A program made the translations under genes and the position numbers. This document shows positions 11,822 through 25,292 of a DNA stretch of 64,000 nucleotides, one piece after another. The stretch's first letter is position 1, and each line of letters starts with the position of its first letter. A model generated the notes under the pieces. The model was not told the DNA's origin, did not search any database, and saw only the letters and a list, made by a program, of their open reading frames with translations. This DNA is from Hirudo medicinalis (lineage: Eukaryota > Annelida > Clitellata > Hirudinida > Hirudinidae), in assembly GCA_011800805.1 (NCBI GenBank), contig MPNW01000063.1, positions 59,096-123,095 of the forward strand, written 5' to 3'.

Positions 11822-14685
11822 ATGAGACTCGTTAGCGGCGCTTTCGCCTGTAAGAAACGTATGCTTCGAAACTTCAAGAATATTCCGCAAGAGAGGATTG
11901 TAAGAAACCTAGCGACGCAATCTCGCCACCAGCCTTACAGCAACATCTTACGTTCTCTCAAAGGATCTAGAAGCCTTCAGAAATCCGACTTTCTTCAACC
12001 TGTTAGCCCTATCCGCATACATGCGGCAAGTTTTTTACCTTTCACCGCCCTGAGGATTGTTGGGTCTGTTGCACTAAACATCAGAAACATCCTCTTGTTG
12101 GGAGGAGCTGCAGGAGGAGTCTGCGTTTACAGGGTTTGCAGAGTTTTCTTGCATCTTTTATGTTTTTTTTTTTTTTACAATTTGGGATGCTTGCTTAATT
12201 AGATGGAAGGCTTATCCTTTCAATCCACTTATGATTTCTGCTTATTTTTGGAAGTGGTATCATTAGTTGTGTGTTTACAACCTCTGGCATCTGGCAAGAA
12301 TTTATGAGGACAAGCTGCATAGCAAAACCATAAATATTTTAATCTCCCATGGAATGCCCAGATAATTATGGCTCATGTGGCAGACATGGTAGTGCCAATG
12401 GCCTGGTTCAGACTTCATTCTGCCATGGCTGAATGGAAATGGGAGCTTCTCTGTGACAGGTTTGAACTTGTCTGAATATGAGACCCTTCAAAAGTGATGC
12501 AATGCTGATGCCAGTGCTGTTAATGGCTGTGAATCTATTAAGGTTGAATGCAATACTGCTAAATACAATTAATGATGTTTGGCACTTTGAAAGTCGCATT
12601 CCTGACAAAAAGACTATTTTTTATGCTTGATGCTCTCTTTATATTAAAAAGATAATTCCTAACATTTTCAGACTGTTGAAGAATGGAAGGAGAAATTTGC
12701 TGGCGTGAATGCTTTCATTTCTGGCGTGAAAGACCTCGTGCCTAAGGATTTGCCACGTCTTTCACTGCCCAAAGACTGGCTGAAATCAAAGGTCAATCCA
12801 GATGGAAAAGTGTTGGACGTGGATGGTTTTTTTGATTCCATTGCTGCCCAAGCGTCGAAGGCGAGTCAGGCGGCAGGCACCGTCTTGGCTGCAGGAACGG
12901 CAGACGGAAAAGCAACTTCTGAAGAGGTAGTTTTAGTTTGTTATGTGTGAGGTCGTTATATTGCACCACTAAGTTGTAAATTTCATGACATTTTAATCAA
13001 GTTAAGTATTTGTTAATTATCAATCCCATTTCGGTCGTCAATTGATTTAATTACATAATCGATTATTATACTACTATTTAAAGAAAACCGAGAAGGAGTT
13101 GAGCGAACAGATATTACAGGAAATGGTAAGATTCATTCAATTTTTGGAGGCAATCCCTCCCACATTTGCTTGGTTTATTTTTGTTCCTAATTTTGTTAAA
13201 AATATCCTCCGTCAGTTCCAACACCAGAGCAAGTTGGAAAAGTTGATGAATGAGAACAGAGAGCTGAGGAAACAGGTCATGCTCAAGGGACGTTCTGACA
13301 AGGAGCGAAAGATCAAGGTACTAACAACATTAGTGCGCAACAAGGTCGGCTTACGTCGTAGCTTTACGGCTGCATTCCTGCACTTAGTTTCTTGGGCAAC
13401 ACTTCTAACGTGCCATGTTTGCACCTCTGGGGAGTGCTACTTAAACGGTAGAGCCTTCGTCCGATCCGGATGCACAGGCGGTTCGAAGATTGGCTAAATG
13501 GAAATTACAAAATAACAATTGTAATCTTATTATTCGAGTGGTCGTAATGTACGTAACCATGTCGTTAGTGTAACCGGCATTTAAATACATCGGTCAAGAA
13601 ATTAATTACTCACTGCTTCGCCAGTTCACCACGACCGACATGTACTCCAGCGTTCTGGACGAGCTGGCCGCCTACAACAGGGACAACGACATGCAAGACC
13701 ACCTGCCGAGGGTCGTCGTCGTGGGCGACCAGAGTGCCGGAAAAACCAGCGTCCTGGAGATGATCGCACAGGCCAGGATTTTCCCAAGGTCAGAACTACC
13801 AGGCTATTTTTAGAAGTCCTTTCTATTTTTATTGTGTTGTGTGGCTTCACAATTGGCTGTAGTAGACACATCTTGGACCAATAATTAATAATAATAATAA
13901 TATTAATAATAACAATAACAGTTAATTTGTAATAATAACTATCATATTACCATACATATTGTATTTTATTTAATTGGCGTAAAAGTGGTTAAATAATAAT
14001 AATAATAATAATGCCACTAAATTATTAGCCTCATTGTATCAATGATTACTTGCTCTAGGGGTTCGGGGGAGATGATGACCAGGTCCCCCGTGAAGGTGAC
14101 CATGAGTGAGGGACTGCACCACGTTGCAAAGTTCCACGACAGCCACACGGAGTACGACCTGACCAAAGAAACTGAGGTGAGAGGAGTCCCCGACGCTCGT
14201 TAAAGAGAGAACGGTCAATGACGACAATAACTCTTGTCGATGTTTTGATGTTTCTTAACGATTCAATGATTCTTAAGTTGGAGGCTCTGAGGGCAGAGAT
14301 CGAGAAACGGATGAAGCAGACTGCCGGCAACGGGCGGACGGTCAGCAACGAGGTCGGTTTTGTTCGACGATTGTTTTGCAAGGGGATGAATTCTTGATTT
14401 TACGAATTTTAATTTTGTTTTTGCGAATACTTCTTTTTTTTTATGGCGACTCACTCACGGTCATAGTTCGACGACTCCTGATTTATTCAACTTATTGGTT
14501 AATTGCAGACAATCTCTCTAACAATAAAAGGTCCTGGCCTCAAAAGAATGGTCCTTGTCGACCTACCGGGCGTCATCAGTGTAAGTTCCTCCCTTCTAAT
14601 GAATATTCATTGGAAGATCTCCACATAGGATCAATTAATTACAACATGGCTTAAGACTATCTTCAAATGTCTAACTTTAGCTTAC

Positions 14686-14719
<34 letters not shown>

Positions 14720-14750
14720 GTTGTTGTTGTTGTTGTTGTTATTATTATTA

Positions 14751-14791
<41 letters not shown>

Positions 14792-17700
14792 GCAATTTAA
14801 ACAACCTTGGCATCCTTAGCTGAATGGTTGTCTTTTGCTTTGGCGTGACTCTGTGAGGAGTTTGAATCCTAGTTTATGCTGGTAGCCTAAGCTGCTCATA
14901 AGTGATTCTATCACTTAATTTAACGATAAGTACGTCTTAACATGCAGACTGTCACGATGGGGATGGCTTCTGACACGGGAATGAGGATCAAGGATATGTG
15001 CAGGAGCCACATGGAGAATCCCAATGCTATCATCCTCTGCATTCAAGGTTATTATAAGCAATAATTAGTAATTTGTCTTGATTATTATTAATTTGGATGA
15101 TCGTATAATTTAATCACATTGAAACCACCGAGACCCACTGCATCCTTTCTTTTCGACAGACGGATCGTTGGATGCCGAAAAGAGCATCGTCACGGATCTC
15201 GTCAGCTCCATGGATCCTTCGGGCAAGAGGACCATCTTTGTGATGACCAAGGTCGACGTTGCAGAGAAGAATCAGTTCAATCCAGAGAGGGTATGGTGTC
15301 GGACAAATTTTGGGATATTATCTTGTGGAATAAGTCTTTACAAATGTCATTTTGTTGCTAAATTTAGATCAAGAAAACCTTGGAAGGAAAGCTCTTTCCG
15401 ATGAAGGCCCTCGGATATTTTGCCGTCGTGACCGGGAAAGGGGGTGCCGAGGACAGCATCGACGACATCAAGAAGTATGAGGAGGAGTTCTTCAAGTCGT
15501 CTGCCCTTCTCAAGTAATAACGATGACATTTTCAAATCTGCAACTCGTCTCCTTACGACGCACGACGTGACACGATCATCAAATAATTGTTGTTTCAATT
15601 GTTACGCGAACGATTCTCTTTAAAAGTTGACGTTTTAATTCAATCAACAAAGTGCTTTACCAAAATGTCTTTCCACAAGGGATGGAGTTCTGAAGTCGAG
15701 ACAGTTGACGACCGACAATCTGAGTCAGGCAGTCTCCGAATGTTTCTGGAAGATGGTGCAGGAGTCTGTCGAGGAAGAAGCCCAGAACTTCAAAGGTTGA
15801 TTGGCAATCTTTGGCAAATGTTTATATTTCTACTTCGATACTTTAACTTTGGAATAATTCATTCATAATATGCTAATGTTTATTTATATCATGCAAATAT
15901 TCAGTTACAATGAGTCATTCATTTATTTGACAGCTGCCAATAATAGCCTTCAAAGAGTATGGGACTACAAATTCCATAAGCAAAGGATGATGGACAGGGT
16001 GGGTGGAGCTAATGGAGGCTATTTAAATGAATTAATTATGCTAATCTCTCTAAGGAATGTCTTGTAATTTGCAGGAAGAGTTCTTTGCGAAGGCTGCGGG
16101 AGAAATTCTCGACGAGGTCGTCAACACCTCGAGATTGTCGGACAAACACTGGTGAGCAGACAACCGACCGGATATTAGAATCGATTGATTAACGACTAAA
16201 TTCATTATTCGTCAACGTCGGTTAAGACGGTCATGTGCTCGTCGTCATGCCGAGAGATAAATTGCCAGAATCATTTCTATCTGCTCGTGGCAATATTATA
16301 ATTTTCCTAATTATCATTAATCATGCTGATTATCACAGGGAAACCACGCTCAAGAAGAAAGTCTGGGATAGAATCAGTGACGATATCTTCAACATCTATC
16401 TCAAAGCCTCGGCAGCTAAAAATCATGAGTGAGTGATGATGATGATGATGATTCTAATGGGGTTATGATGATGATGATGTATATTTTATTTTCCCCAATG
16501 CAGAGACTTCAACATCATAGCGGACATGGAACTGACGAAGTTTGCCGAGAAAACCCTGCCCCTCCTCTGCATGGAGGTGAGTGTCACAGACAACATGCCT
16601 AAAACTTTGTGCAAATGTGCACTGCCAACAAAGATATCAAAACATTGTGACTGCTTTTAGGTTGGCCAAGACACCATCCAATCAGAATTCAAGAACAATT
16701 TGTTCGACAAGAAGAAATCTCAGGATCCTCTCATGGTCAAGATCAAGGCTGCAGTCAGCGATGAGAAGCACCAATGGAACCAAAAAGCAGAACAGTACCT
16801 GGTTTGTGGGAGGAGTTTCAGCTCTTAAAATATGAATGTTCATTGATACATTGCACCTAATCAGATGTAATGATATAGAATATTCAAGTAATATATGCTA
16901 ATTTCAAGAATTTTTTTTTTATGCTTTTCTAATAATAATTCAATCTTTTTATTAATTATAAAATAAGCAAATAATAATTAACCAAGTAATCTAACATTTG
17001 CAATCACTGCCAATGTTCAGATTGTCCAATTATCCTCCCATGCAATTTCAGAGGATGTATGCAGTGAAAACACTCCAAGACAAGGGCCTCGAGGAAAAAC
17101 AAAACCAAGATGCAAAGTTCGAGTTCATGGAGAATGTTGTCAAAGAGAAGCTATCGCAAGGTGAGTCACCTGCACGACTTCACCCAGTCAATTGATCGTT
17201 ACAAACTCATTACAAAATTACGTAATATTACGTTACGAATGCAAATTTACTGTGTGAAATAAATATTTTATTTATAATAATATTAATATATTTTAAACAT
17301 TTTTTTTATTTATAAATAGATAAAATATATATTTATACATATTAATATAAATAAATATTTATTTCCCAACAGCCGAGAATGACTTTTCTCAGCTCGTGGG
17401 CCCAGGTACCGTGGAGATGTGGACGTACTGGAAGAGTCGAACTCCTGAACAAAACGGCAGGAGGCAGACTGTCGTCGAACTGCAGAAGTTGATCAAGGTG
17501 AGCTTGTCTGTCGTCGATGTCGGTGCATTCGAGTGCACGTGGTGTTATTATGGCTATCATTAGCAACCCTTACTGCCCGTTAAAATTTTATTTATTCGCA
17601 TTTGAATCGCCTTGGGGTAGTAATTTATGTTGTAGATTTAAGTATTTTGTATGCTGTTTTTATATTTCACACATTTCTATTCATAAATATTCATTTATTC

Positions 17701-18870
17701 ATTTTGTCAGTAAAGCTTCGATCATGCTTTCTGAAACATCTATTTTCTGATTTATTAAGTTATAACAAGATATTAAACATTAACAATAATATGTTAAATG
17801 TTTGCACTGTTAATGCTTCTAATTTTTCAGGATGAACCATTGACACTTGACAAAAGTGACCTGATTGCTGTAAAAAAGAACCTTGAGTCACAGTCGTCTG
17901 TCACCATAGACGATGATTTTGTAAGTGAGAGGCTCGTCGGGATTATTACAAGATTGGATATTCATGAATACAAATAACATGCTAACATAGATTTAAAGAA
18001 ATGCTCCTTAATTAGCCAAAAAATCTTTATAATGTTAAATTAGTCATCACAGTGAAGTAATACAAGATCTTGTCGATACGTCTAAGCACGAGCGTTACGA
18101 CGACCACGACAATTATCATTGAAAATGTCTTCGACAGATTCAAGAGACGTGGACTCATCTTCGCAAAATGAACTTGTTGAGGAAGGCACTGTCAGCGAGT
18201 AGGGAGACTCAAAATGCAGGATACCTCTGGGGTTACTGGGGCAGTTCGTCTGAAATGGTGAAGAATTGTTTTCTTATCCGAAATATTCCAAAACTTAAAT
18301 TGACGATCGATTCTCAAATGTTTTTGTTGCTAGTCATTATTTATTTATTATGCATTAATTTGTTATGTGATATTTTATAAATTATTGTTGATGACTGACC
18401 GGTTGATGTCTGTTTGTCGTAGAAACCGTCCAGCGATCTCGTGTTCTTCAAGAAGATCGAGAGCATGCTCGGTGAGACGAGCACGATCCTCAGGCAGCAG
18501 CTTATCAGAGATGAAGGTAAGAATGACTTCTATATTTAATTTGTCTTCACAATTTGTAGTAAATAATCTTTCATGTGATGTTCATTACATTCATATTCAA
18601 ATTCACAGTCCATAGATTTGAAAGGAAAGTGAAGGAGTCGCTGAATAATATTGCTGACGATGAACAAAAACTCAAATCGCTTCTCCAAGATGAAAGGGTG
18701 GATATCGTCGAAAAACTCAGTAAGATATCTATAAAAAATAATCTTAATAATTATAAAATCTAATCTTTTAATTATTATAATTCAATATTCTTTAACCTAC
18801 AGAACATGTCAGGCAGATCCAGGAACTATTGGATGAATTCATTAAAGCCCTCAAAAGAGACAAAGCTTAA
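11822..18870 (+). CDS. OPA1: Mitochondrial dynamin-like GTPase OPA1, 24 exons
   Basis: OPA1 fuses mitochondrial inner membranes and shapes cristae from the intermembrane space. Exons: 11822-12133, 12672-12926, 13084-13125, 13216-13317, 13625-13788, 14059-14176, 14278-14352, 14509-14580, 14948-15047, 15160-15290, 15368-15513, 15680-15795, 15934-15998, 16075-16151, 16339-16428, 16504-16576, 16661-16801, 17052-17160, 17373-17497, 17831-17920, 18138-18257, 18423-18516, 18609-18719, 18803-18870. All phases join to 931 aa (human about 960). Residues 1-85 are a basic, Arg-rich mitochondrial presequence, followed by a hydrophobic inner-membrane anchor at about 87-103. A coiled coil fills roughly 190-237. 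The GTPase motifs are GDQSAGKT (271-278), DLPG (374-377) and TKVD (443-446). The C-terminus has an aromatic patch GYLWGYW at the membrane-paddle position and ends in the GED-like helix [13 protein letters not shown]. Proteolytic sites and isoforms cannot be judged. Confidence 0.97.
14687..14791. repeat. (ATT)n/(GTT)n microsatellite
   Basis: A block of about 105 bp of ATT with an internal GTT run lies in OPA1 intron 8. Confidence 0.95.
14806..14884 (+). repeat. tRNA-like fragment, possible SINE head or tRNA pseudogene
   Basis: A-box-like TTAGCTGAATGG at 14816-14827 and B-box-like GTTTGAATCC at 14860-14869 have the spacing of a polymerase III internal promoter. The stretch begins right after the microsatellite in OPA1 intron 8. 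It does not fold into a good cloverleaf by eye, so a functional tRNA is unlikely. Confidence 0.35.
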
Positions 18871-19623
18871 TTCGCTATAATGACCTTAGGTAATTGTAAG
18901 ATTGTTGAAAATGAAGTCCCACTGGTTGTTTGTTGAATTGTGTTAATTCTCTGGGAGTTTTTTTAAACATGGTGCAAATAATTGCATCCGGAGGAATGAT
19001 CACAAAAATAAAAGTTAAGACTGGGGAGTAGACAAGAGCCGTTTCTAGATGTCTTGGGCTATAAGCTATTTGCGCCGGTGTCGGATTTGGGTCTATTGCA
19101 CAGCGGAGGCACGGATAATCTCGGGAAGACACTCTTGGCCATGACCGTTTTTTGGTGGTCGAATATAGGGTACCATCAAATTTATTAGTAAGTAGAATTG
19201 TTCAATGTTGTCCAAGATCGACCGGATTACTTTTTATTATTATATTTCAGTAAAATTTATTTTAGAAGACAAGTAAGTAAATAGATCGAGGGCTAGTAAT
19301 TTTATACTCAACGAGAAAAAATCCTCCACTGTTTATGCCCAAAATTTGTATTATGCAACATTTTTAAGATGATCACAACTTCGACGTACAAGGTTCTTGC
19401 AAACATTCTCGTAAAATTTGTATTTTAATCTTACATTTTTATTTGTATTCCTCATTTATTGTATAAGTTTTTGACGATACGTTAATAGGTTAATTTGCGT
19501 TGGCATCATTTTCATTTTCAGACATTATCTTCTGCTAGTTTCTTTGCTGTATTTACCTTCTGATTTTCTATTAGCGATATTTAATAGAAGCATTTAGGGG
19601 ACGGCAGACCCTGGCTGGATGAA
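18871..19623. other. Intergenic region OPA1 to CISD3
   Basis: It contains an AATAAA polyadenylation signal at 19007-19012, about 140 bp after the OPA1 stop. The rest is AT-rich and should include the CISD3 promoter. No other gene was seen. Confidence 0.55.
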
Positions 19624-20726
19624 ATGTTTTCTTTAGCTCCTACTAGATTTGTTTGTAAGGTATGTAGACTTTACGAAATTTTCTATAACGTTGTTTTCTG
19701 GTTCCTAAAATTCTATTTGCCTTTGATTTAGTGCGATGTATTACTAACGAAATTGAAGAGATAAATTTTGTAGCTGCCAGGTGTTTCTGATCTGATGCAT
19801 TAATACTAGAACATTTTTGATACGTTAAATATTTCGGTTTAATGAAACAAGTAACTAAGACATTTGGTCGTTTAAAATGATTAATGATTATTTAAATCTG
19901 GCATCACACCAGTTGATGTGTTTTTAATCCAAATAAGTAGAAAATGTGAATTAAATGATCACACATGATCATATACTTCAACGTCCTACATAAATTTTGT
20001 TAAGGAATTGCTTACATGGACTAATAATGTATTTCATTACCCCTAGCTTTACAGACCCATCAGCCAAATCTTGCAGCAAAGATACTTTAAGAGACCGGAT
20101 ACTCCAAATCCAGACCCAACCCTCCTTCACAAGAGAGCAAACTTCAAGGACTTTGTCTTAGAATCTCCAAGTTTTCCGGGCGAGTTTGATCCAGTCCCTC
20201 CGAAGGGCAGGGTATACGATGACAAGGCTTTTCCAATGACCTTGGAGGCAAACAAAGAGTACAAGTGGTGCACATGTGGTGTCAGCAAAAGCCAGGTTGG
20301 TATTATTTATTGATGTCACCAGCAGACAGAGCTAGTTTTATCAGATCTTAGTAGTCGAGCAGCCCAATTTATGTAGCTTTATGAAAATTGAGTCCTTTGG
20401 AGGTGGTACACCATTTTCATTTCCATGGTTGATTCTAGCAGTTTACTCCCACTTGTGTTGCCATCATGTGGTAGCCCCCGACAACCTAAATGAAGTTTTA
20501 TTTACGTTGTTATTTCAATCTCTAGCCAATGTGCGACAACTCGCACAGAAGGCTCGACGGTACCAATAGGATAAAGAAGAAGCCGCTCTTCAAACCACTG
20601 CCATTCAAAGTCATCCAGAAGGACATCTACCACATCTGCAACTGCAAGCAGACCAGCAACCCCCCGTTCTGCGACGGAACTCACAGGGAAAAGTTTGTCC
20701 AAGAAAGCCATAAGAACAGGTCTTGA
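19624..20726 (+). CDS. CISD3: CDGSH iron-sulfur domain protein 3 (MiNT), 3 exons
   Basis: CISD3 is a mitochondrial matrix protein that carries two redox-active 2Fe-2S clusters in one chain. Exons are 19624-19659, 20047-20295 and 20526-20726, giving 161 aa (human 127). The first 12 residues, then LYRPISQILQQRYFKR, form a basic presequence without acidic residues, as expected for matrix import. Cluster site 1 is CTCGVSKSQPMCDNSH and is split exactly across the exon 2/3 junction. Cluster site 2 is CNCKQTSNPPFCDGTH. Both keep the 3-Cys/1-His ligand set. The first site has Asn for the Gly of CDGSH. The short first exon is inferred from a good donor (AAG/gtatgt), correct phase and presequence character, so it is less certain than the other two. 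An AATAAA signal lies at 20779-20784. Confidence 0.92.
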
Positions 20727-22356
20727 TCGATTCCGTCGTACACCGGATCATCAATTTTTTTCATTTACCAGAAATTTGAATAAAGCTTGTCGATGGTCGC
20801 AGTTGATAGAGTTGTAATGCTAGCGACGTAAATGATTTTTGGGCTTCCGAGCAACGGAAAAAGCAAACAATCGCCAATACTCTGACCTGACCTCGATGTC
20901 AAAAAGTTCGATTGCATAATTAATTAATTAATTAATTAATAGTAATTGCCAGTTATGATTTGCCATCACATTGTATTTTCTCGAGAATGTTTCTGCTCCG
21001 AACGCACGACCGGCATCGAATGTCCGGCCGACGCTCCCGAGGTTCTTGCTTCCGGGGGGGGGGAAATTGCAACAATATCAATTTGTAGAATGGTTTATAT
21101 TTTTTAATGTAAGTCAATTTTGAGAATGTAAGAATAATTCGAAACCCCAAATTCAGTAAAAAACAGAGAAGTCTTTGAAATCCAATGGACAAGGATACTT
21201 TTTACAATCTTTCAAATGAAACCAACGACGACGGCCTCGAAGGAAACCAGCGCCAAGCAGAAGTGGACATAATAAGGTCGGTCGTTGAAAAACATAGGAA
21301 ATTGTATCGAAAGGAGTTCCATTAGATAGAAACTTGCAACACCTTAAAGACATTCTGTACAAGACGATGATGATGATGATGACGACGATGATGGTGGTGG
21401 TGGTGGTGATGAAGCCTCCCTAAACCGACTAAATAATCAACAATGAGTCACGGCCAGCAATGAAATCGGACGCAGAAATTTCTATTTACAACTTGCGAAG
21501 ATCTCGGGTCGCAAGCCCGCAGAAAATTGAAACAAAACAGAAATAAACTCCAGAAATAAAAGTAGCGAATGCACCGGGCGACCTGCGATTTCTAGGACCG
21601 GGTCGTCCCGGAAGCAAAGTTAAACTCGGGTCGTGCCTCGTGACGGGATTGCATACAGTTGTTGGCGGGCAGCGCATGCGCACGACAACGAAGCAAGAAA
21701 TAAATAAATACTTATTATTATTATAAGGTGCAGAGTATGAAATGAAAGATCCTAAAGGTGAACCTAATCGAGTCGCAGTCGTCGGCATCCGTCGAGAGAC
21801 GCCGTCGAATTACACAACAAAGTTGGAGAGGAAATTGCATTTTCTGCAGTCCAAACTGCAATCAAGAAGATGACGTAATGAATCAACTAGCTGACGTAAT
21901 CGATTAACAGATGACGTCATTTAGCAATAGTTTAGTCTATAAGGTAACATTCAATCCTATCTTCGCGACCAAAAGCCACACCAAAGTTGAAAGGCTAAGG
22001 TTTTCCAAAACGTCGATTCCAAACGATCCCAAAGCTCCTCATCCCGATAGTCTCCATCATCATCATCGATCGTCGGATGACAAGCAGACGACAGAAGTAA
22101 ACGGCGGCAAACCGAAGCGGACGCACGAAAGAGGATTTGTGGTCCGAAGCAGGTCGGTGACAGGAGACAATCAGAGGTCGATTGTCCTCAAGCGTATACT
22201 AATTAAGTAATTAACCACAAAATCCCGCTATTCATTCAATGTCGTCAAGTGCACTCTCGACATCTAACGAGGAAGACGATCGAAATAATCACCGTGAAAC
22301 CCCAGCGAGCAACGAAACCGGAAAGCCGGATCGGCACCGAGACCGGGAAAACCCAT
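20727..22356. other. Intergenic region CISD3 to AMPK-gamma 3' end
   Basis: The genes converge here. Beyond the CISD3 poly(A) signal I see a short TTAA-rich run near 20920-20940, a G run at 21053-21061 and an ATG/GTG microsatellite at 21365-21412. A plus-strand open frame of 99 codons (21911-22210) is rich in Lys, Arg, His and Ser and matches no family I know. A cluster of CRE-like sites precedes it. Confidence 0.45.
21871..21920 (+). promoter_or_regulatory. Cluster of three CRE/ATF-like sites
   Basis: TGACGTAA occurs at 21871-21878 and 21892-21899, and the perfect palindrome TGACGTCA at 21912-21919, all within 50 bp. These are the classic full sites for CREB/ATF bZIP factors. Spacings between site starts are 21 and 20 bp, about two helical turns. 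No gene start can be tied to them with confidence. Confidence 0.4.
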
Positions 22357-23630
22357 TCACGTGCCGACGCAAACGACGTTGTTTTGCATCTCCACCGTCG
22401 ACCCTTCGGGACCCGAGGATGCACCGCTCAGGTCCTCCATGCTTTTGGCTTCTTTGTCGTCGGCTTCCTCGGACCTGTCCTGCTCCTCCTTGCTCTGATT
22501 GCAGTCGAGGTCGAACCTGACTTGACTGTAACGCTTGCTTTCCGGGGTAAGGCGGGTCCGCGCCGCGCCGAACCGGGGGTACTTTTGGGGGTCGATGGGG
22601 CCGTGCTCCTGGAGGGTGGGCAGGCCTTCCTGCTCGCCCGATTCCTTCTTCGAGTCGAGAGAGCACCTCTTCGTCTGCTTCTCGGCCAGCTGGTTTCGGT
22701 ACTTGTCTGAATCGAGCGACCGGAAATAAAAGGAAGGAAACGGCATCAAGAGAAGAGTCTCGGATTTAAAAATTTGAATTCATAAATTTGAAGATTAAAA
22801 TAAATATTTTAAAATTTAATAATGAACATAAAAAATCAAAGTCCGACTCACAGAAAGGCTTGAGTATGAGGAAGTTGATGGCGTCCGAGATGGAGATGAT
22901 TCCCTTCAGCTCCCTCCTGTCCGAAACCACCATCATGCAGTGGACCTGCCATGGGAGGCACGAGGGCGACGGTCATTAATCATGATAATGTGATAACAGC
23001 AGTAATAATAATAATAATAATAATAATTGTGGTAATAGTACTAATAACAGTTATGCGAGTAATAACGATGGCTACGGATGCCTGGACTGTCGTGATTCCC
23101 TTCTCTACGGTACATCTACCTCCTCCATCCATTCCTTTCAATGTGTACAAAACAAACTTGCCAAACTTGTCCTCCTCAACCCAGACAATAACACTGACTG
23201 CAACTGGAGCAAGTGCACCGGTCGCCCGTCCATAATCTCATCTTCAAAATCGTCCTCGCGACATGACGAACTCTCTCGACATCCGATCCTGTCCACCTCC
23301 ATCGCCTCGTCCTCCGCAGCCATGCTTAGCATCTGTCGCTACCGTCATCGTAACTATCGAGATCTTAACTATCATCGCAATCGTCGTAACTACCGCGATC
23401 GTAATCATCACCACGACTCACCCCTGCGTCCACCATCCGGTTGATGACGTCGCAGACTCTCTCGGAGACCTGACACGTCTGAAGGTAATGTCCGTCCTGA
23501 GAAGGATAAAATAAAATAAAATAACAAATATTTATTTCGTCTGAAGTCGCCTGCCGTCTCATCGTAGTGGAGAAGGGTTGAAAAAAAAAAGACATTTTAT
23601 TTTCGCTCGGAATGTGGCAGCATCGATGCC

Positions 23631-23666
<36 letters not shown>

Positions 23667-25255
23667 GCAATAATAATAATAACAATAAGAAGAGTGACAA
23701 ATTATTATTGATTTAATGCTTTATTTTTTCGTTTTAAAACATTTCTTTTTAATACCGATTTATTTGTAAGTATCCTTGGCGCACCGTCTGAGTTTAGGCC
23801 GACCCAAAAAACATCTCGATCAGCTGATCGACCTTTTGAACTTACCCATATTGTCGATTAGCTCAATGGAGCACCATTGAATAATAATAACAACAGTAAT
23901 AAAATTAATAATAATAGTGATAATAATAATAATAATAATGACAATAATAATAATAACGATATTCACCTCTTTTCGAAGCCTAAGAGCCTCGCTGACGGTG
24001 GTATTCAAGTTGGAGTACATCTGGTCGTTGGCGATCGACTGGATGAGGCAGAGAAAAAAAAATCACTTTTAACAAAATGATGGAATCTGATTTGACAAAA
24101 TATTTACAATAAAAGAAAATTCAAGTAAATAAAACTAAATAAAACAAAGACACAATAATTATTAATTATTATTATTATTATTCTTTCAATAATCGAGCAA
24201 TTGTCGCTCAACGGCAATGGGACAAGAATGAAGGATGACGATGACTACGACGATGCCTACGGACGAATTAGCCACTGCTGCTACCTAGAACTTCTGTATA
24301 GAACTTCTGCATAGAACTTCTGCATAGAACTTCTGCATAGAACTTCTGCATAGAACTTCTGCATAGAACCTCTACATAGAACTTCTACATAGAACTTCTA
24401 CATAGAACTTCTACATAGAACTTCTGCATAGAACTTCTGGAACCTGATCGACCACTCGACTTAAAGACGAAATATTCCCTCAATGCACTCACGAACACGT
24501 CCGACTTGGAGTACACGTCGATGATCTGCTTGCTCTCGTTCACTATGGGCAGGGCCGATACTCTCTTCTCGATGAAGATGTCGATGGCTTGGATCAAGGT
24601 CATGTCAGGGGTAACCTGAATTAAGGTCGGTATGATGATGATGAGAATCAAAGTAGATGTTAATTAATTTGGATCTGAATTAATCACTTTCCACTGGTAA
24701 AACGACACCCAAAAATGGAGAGGTTTTTAAACTTGAATTCGCTCAAACAACAACAAAAACAGCAGCAGCAACCACACTAACAACAACAGCGACAACAACA
24801 ATAAATCCATCCAATTTGCGATGATTTTAAATCAGGTAATAACATTGACGATGATGACATGATCATGATGAACGTGATGAGTCACTGCACTTATGACTGA
24901 TAATCAATTGATTCAACAAATCAAGAATCGAGTGATCATTAAACGAATGAACGAACGAACGAATGAATGAACGAACGAATGAACGAACGAACGAACGAAT
25001 GCATCACTAACGACAGCAAGGTCTCCAAAGGTCCCGATGCCTGCTTCTTCCACCGTCTGCTGGAGGAACAGGTTTCCGACGACCTCCTTCCCGGGCTCTC
25101 GGGTCAAAGTTCGCATCTGTCATTGTAATATAATTCGTTACATATTTATTAATTAAAATCCATTATAATAATAATTATTATTCGTTATAATAATTAGCCT
25201 GGTCCGAACGACCACCATCTTGTACAGCAATGACTACAAGGACAACAAGATCAGC

Positions 25256-25292
<37 letters not shown>

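Noticed and set aside
13099..13497. Plus-strand open frame of 132 codons in OPA1
   Set aside because: It reads through OPA1 exons 3-4 and their introns. The conserved protein requires splicing at 13125/13216 and 13317/13625.
22249..22710. Plus-strand open frame of 153 codons
   Set aside because: It is the antisense shadow of the GC-richer last exon of AMPK-gamma.
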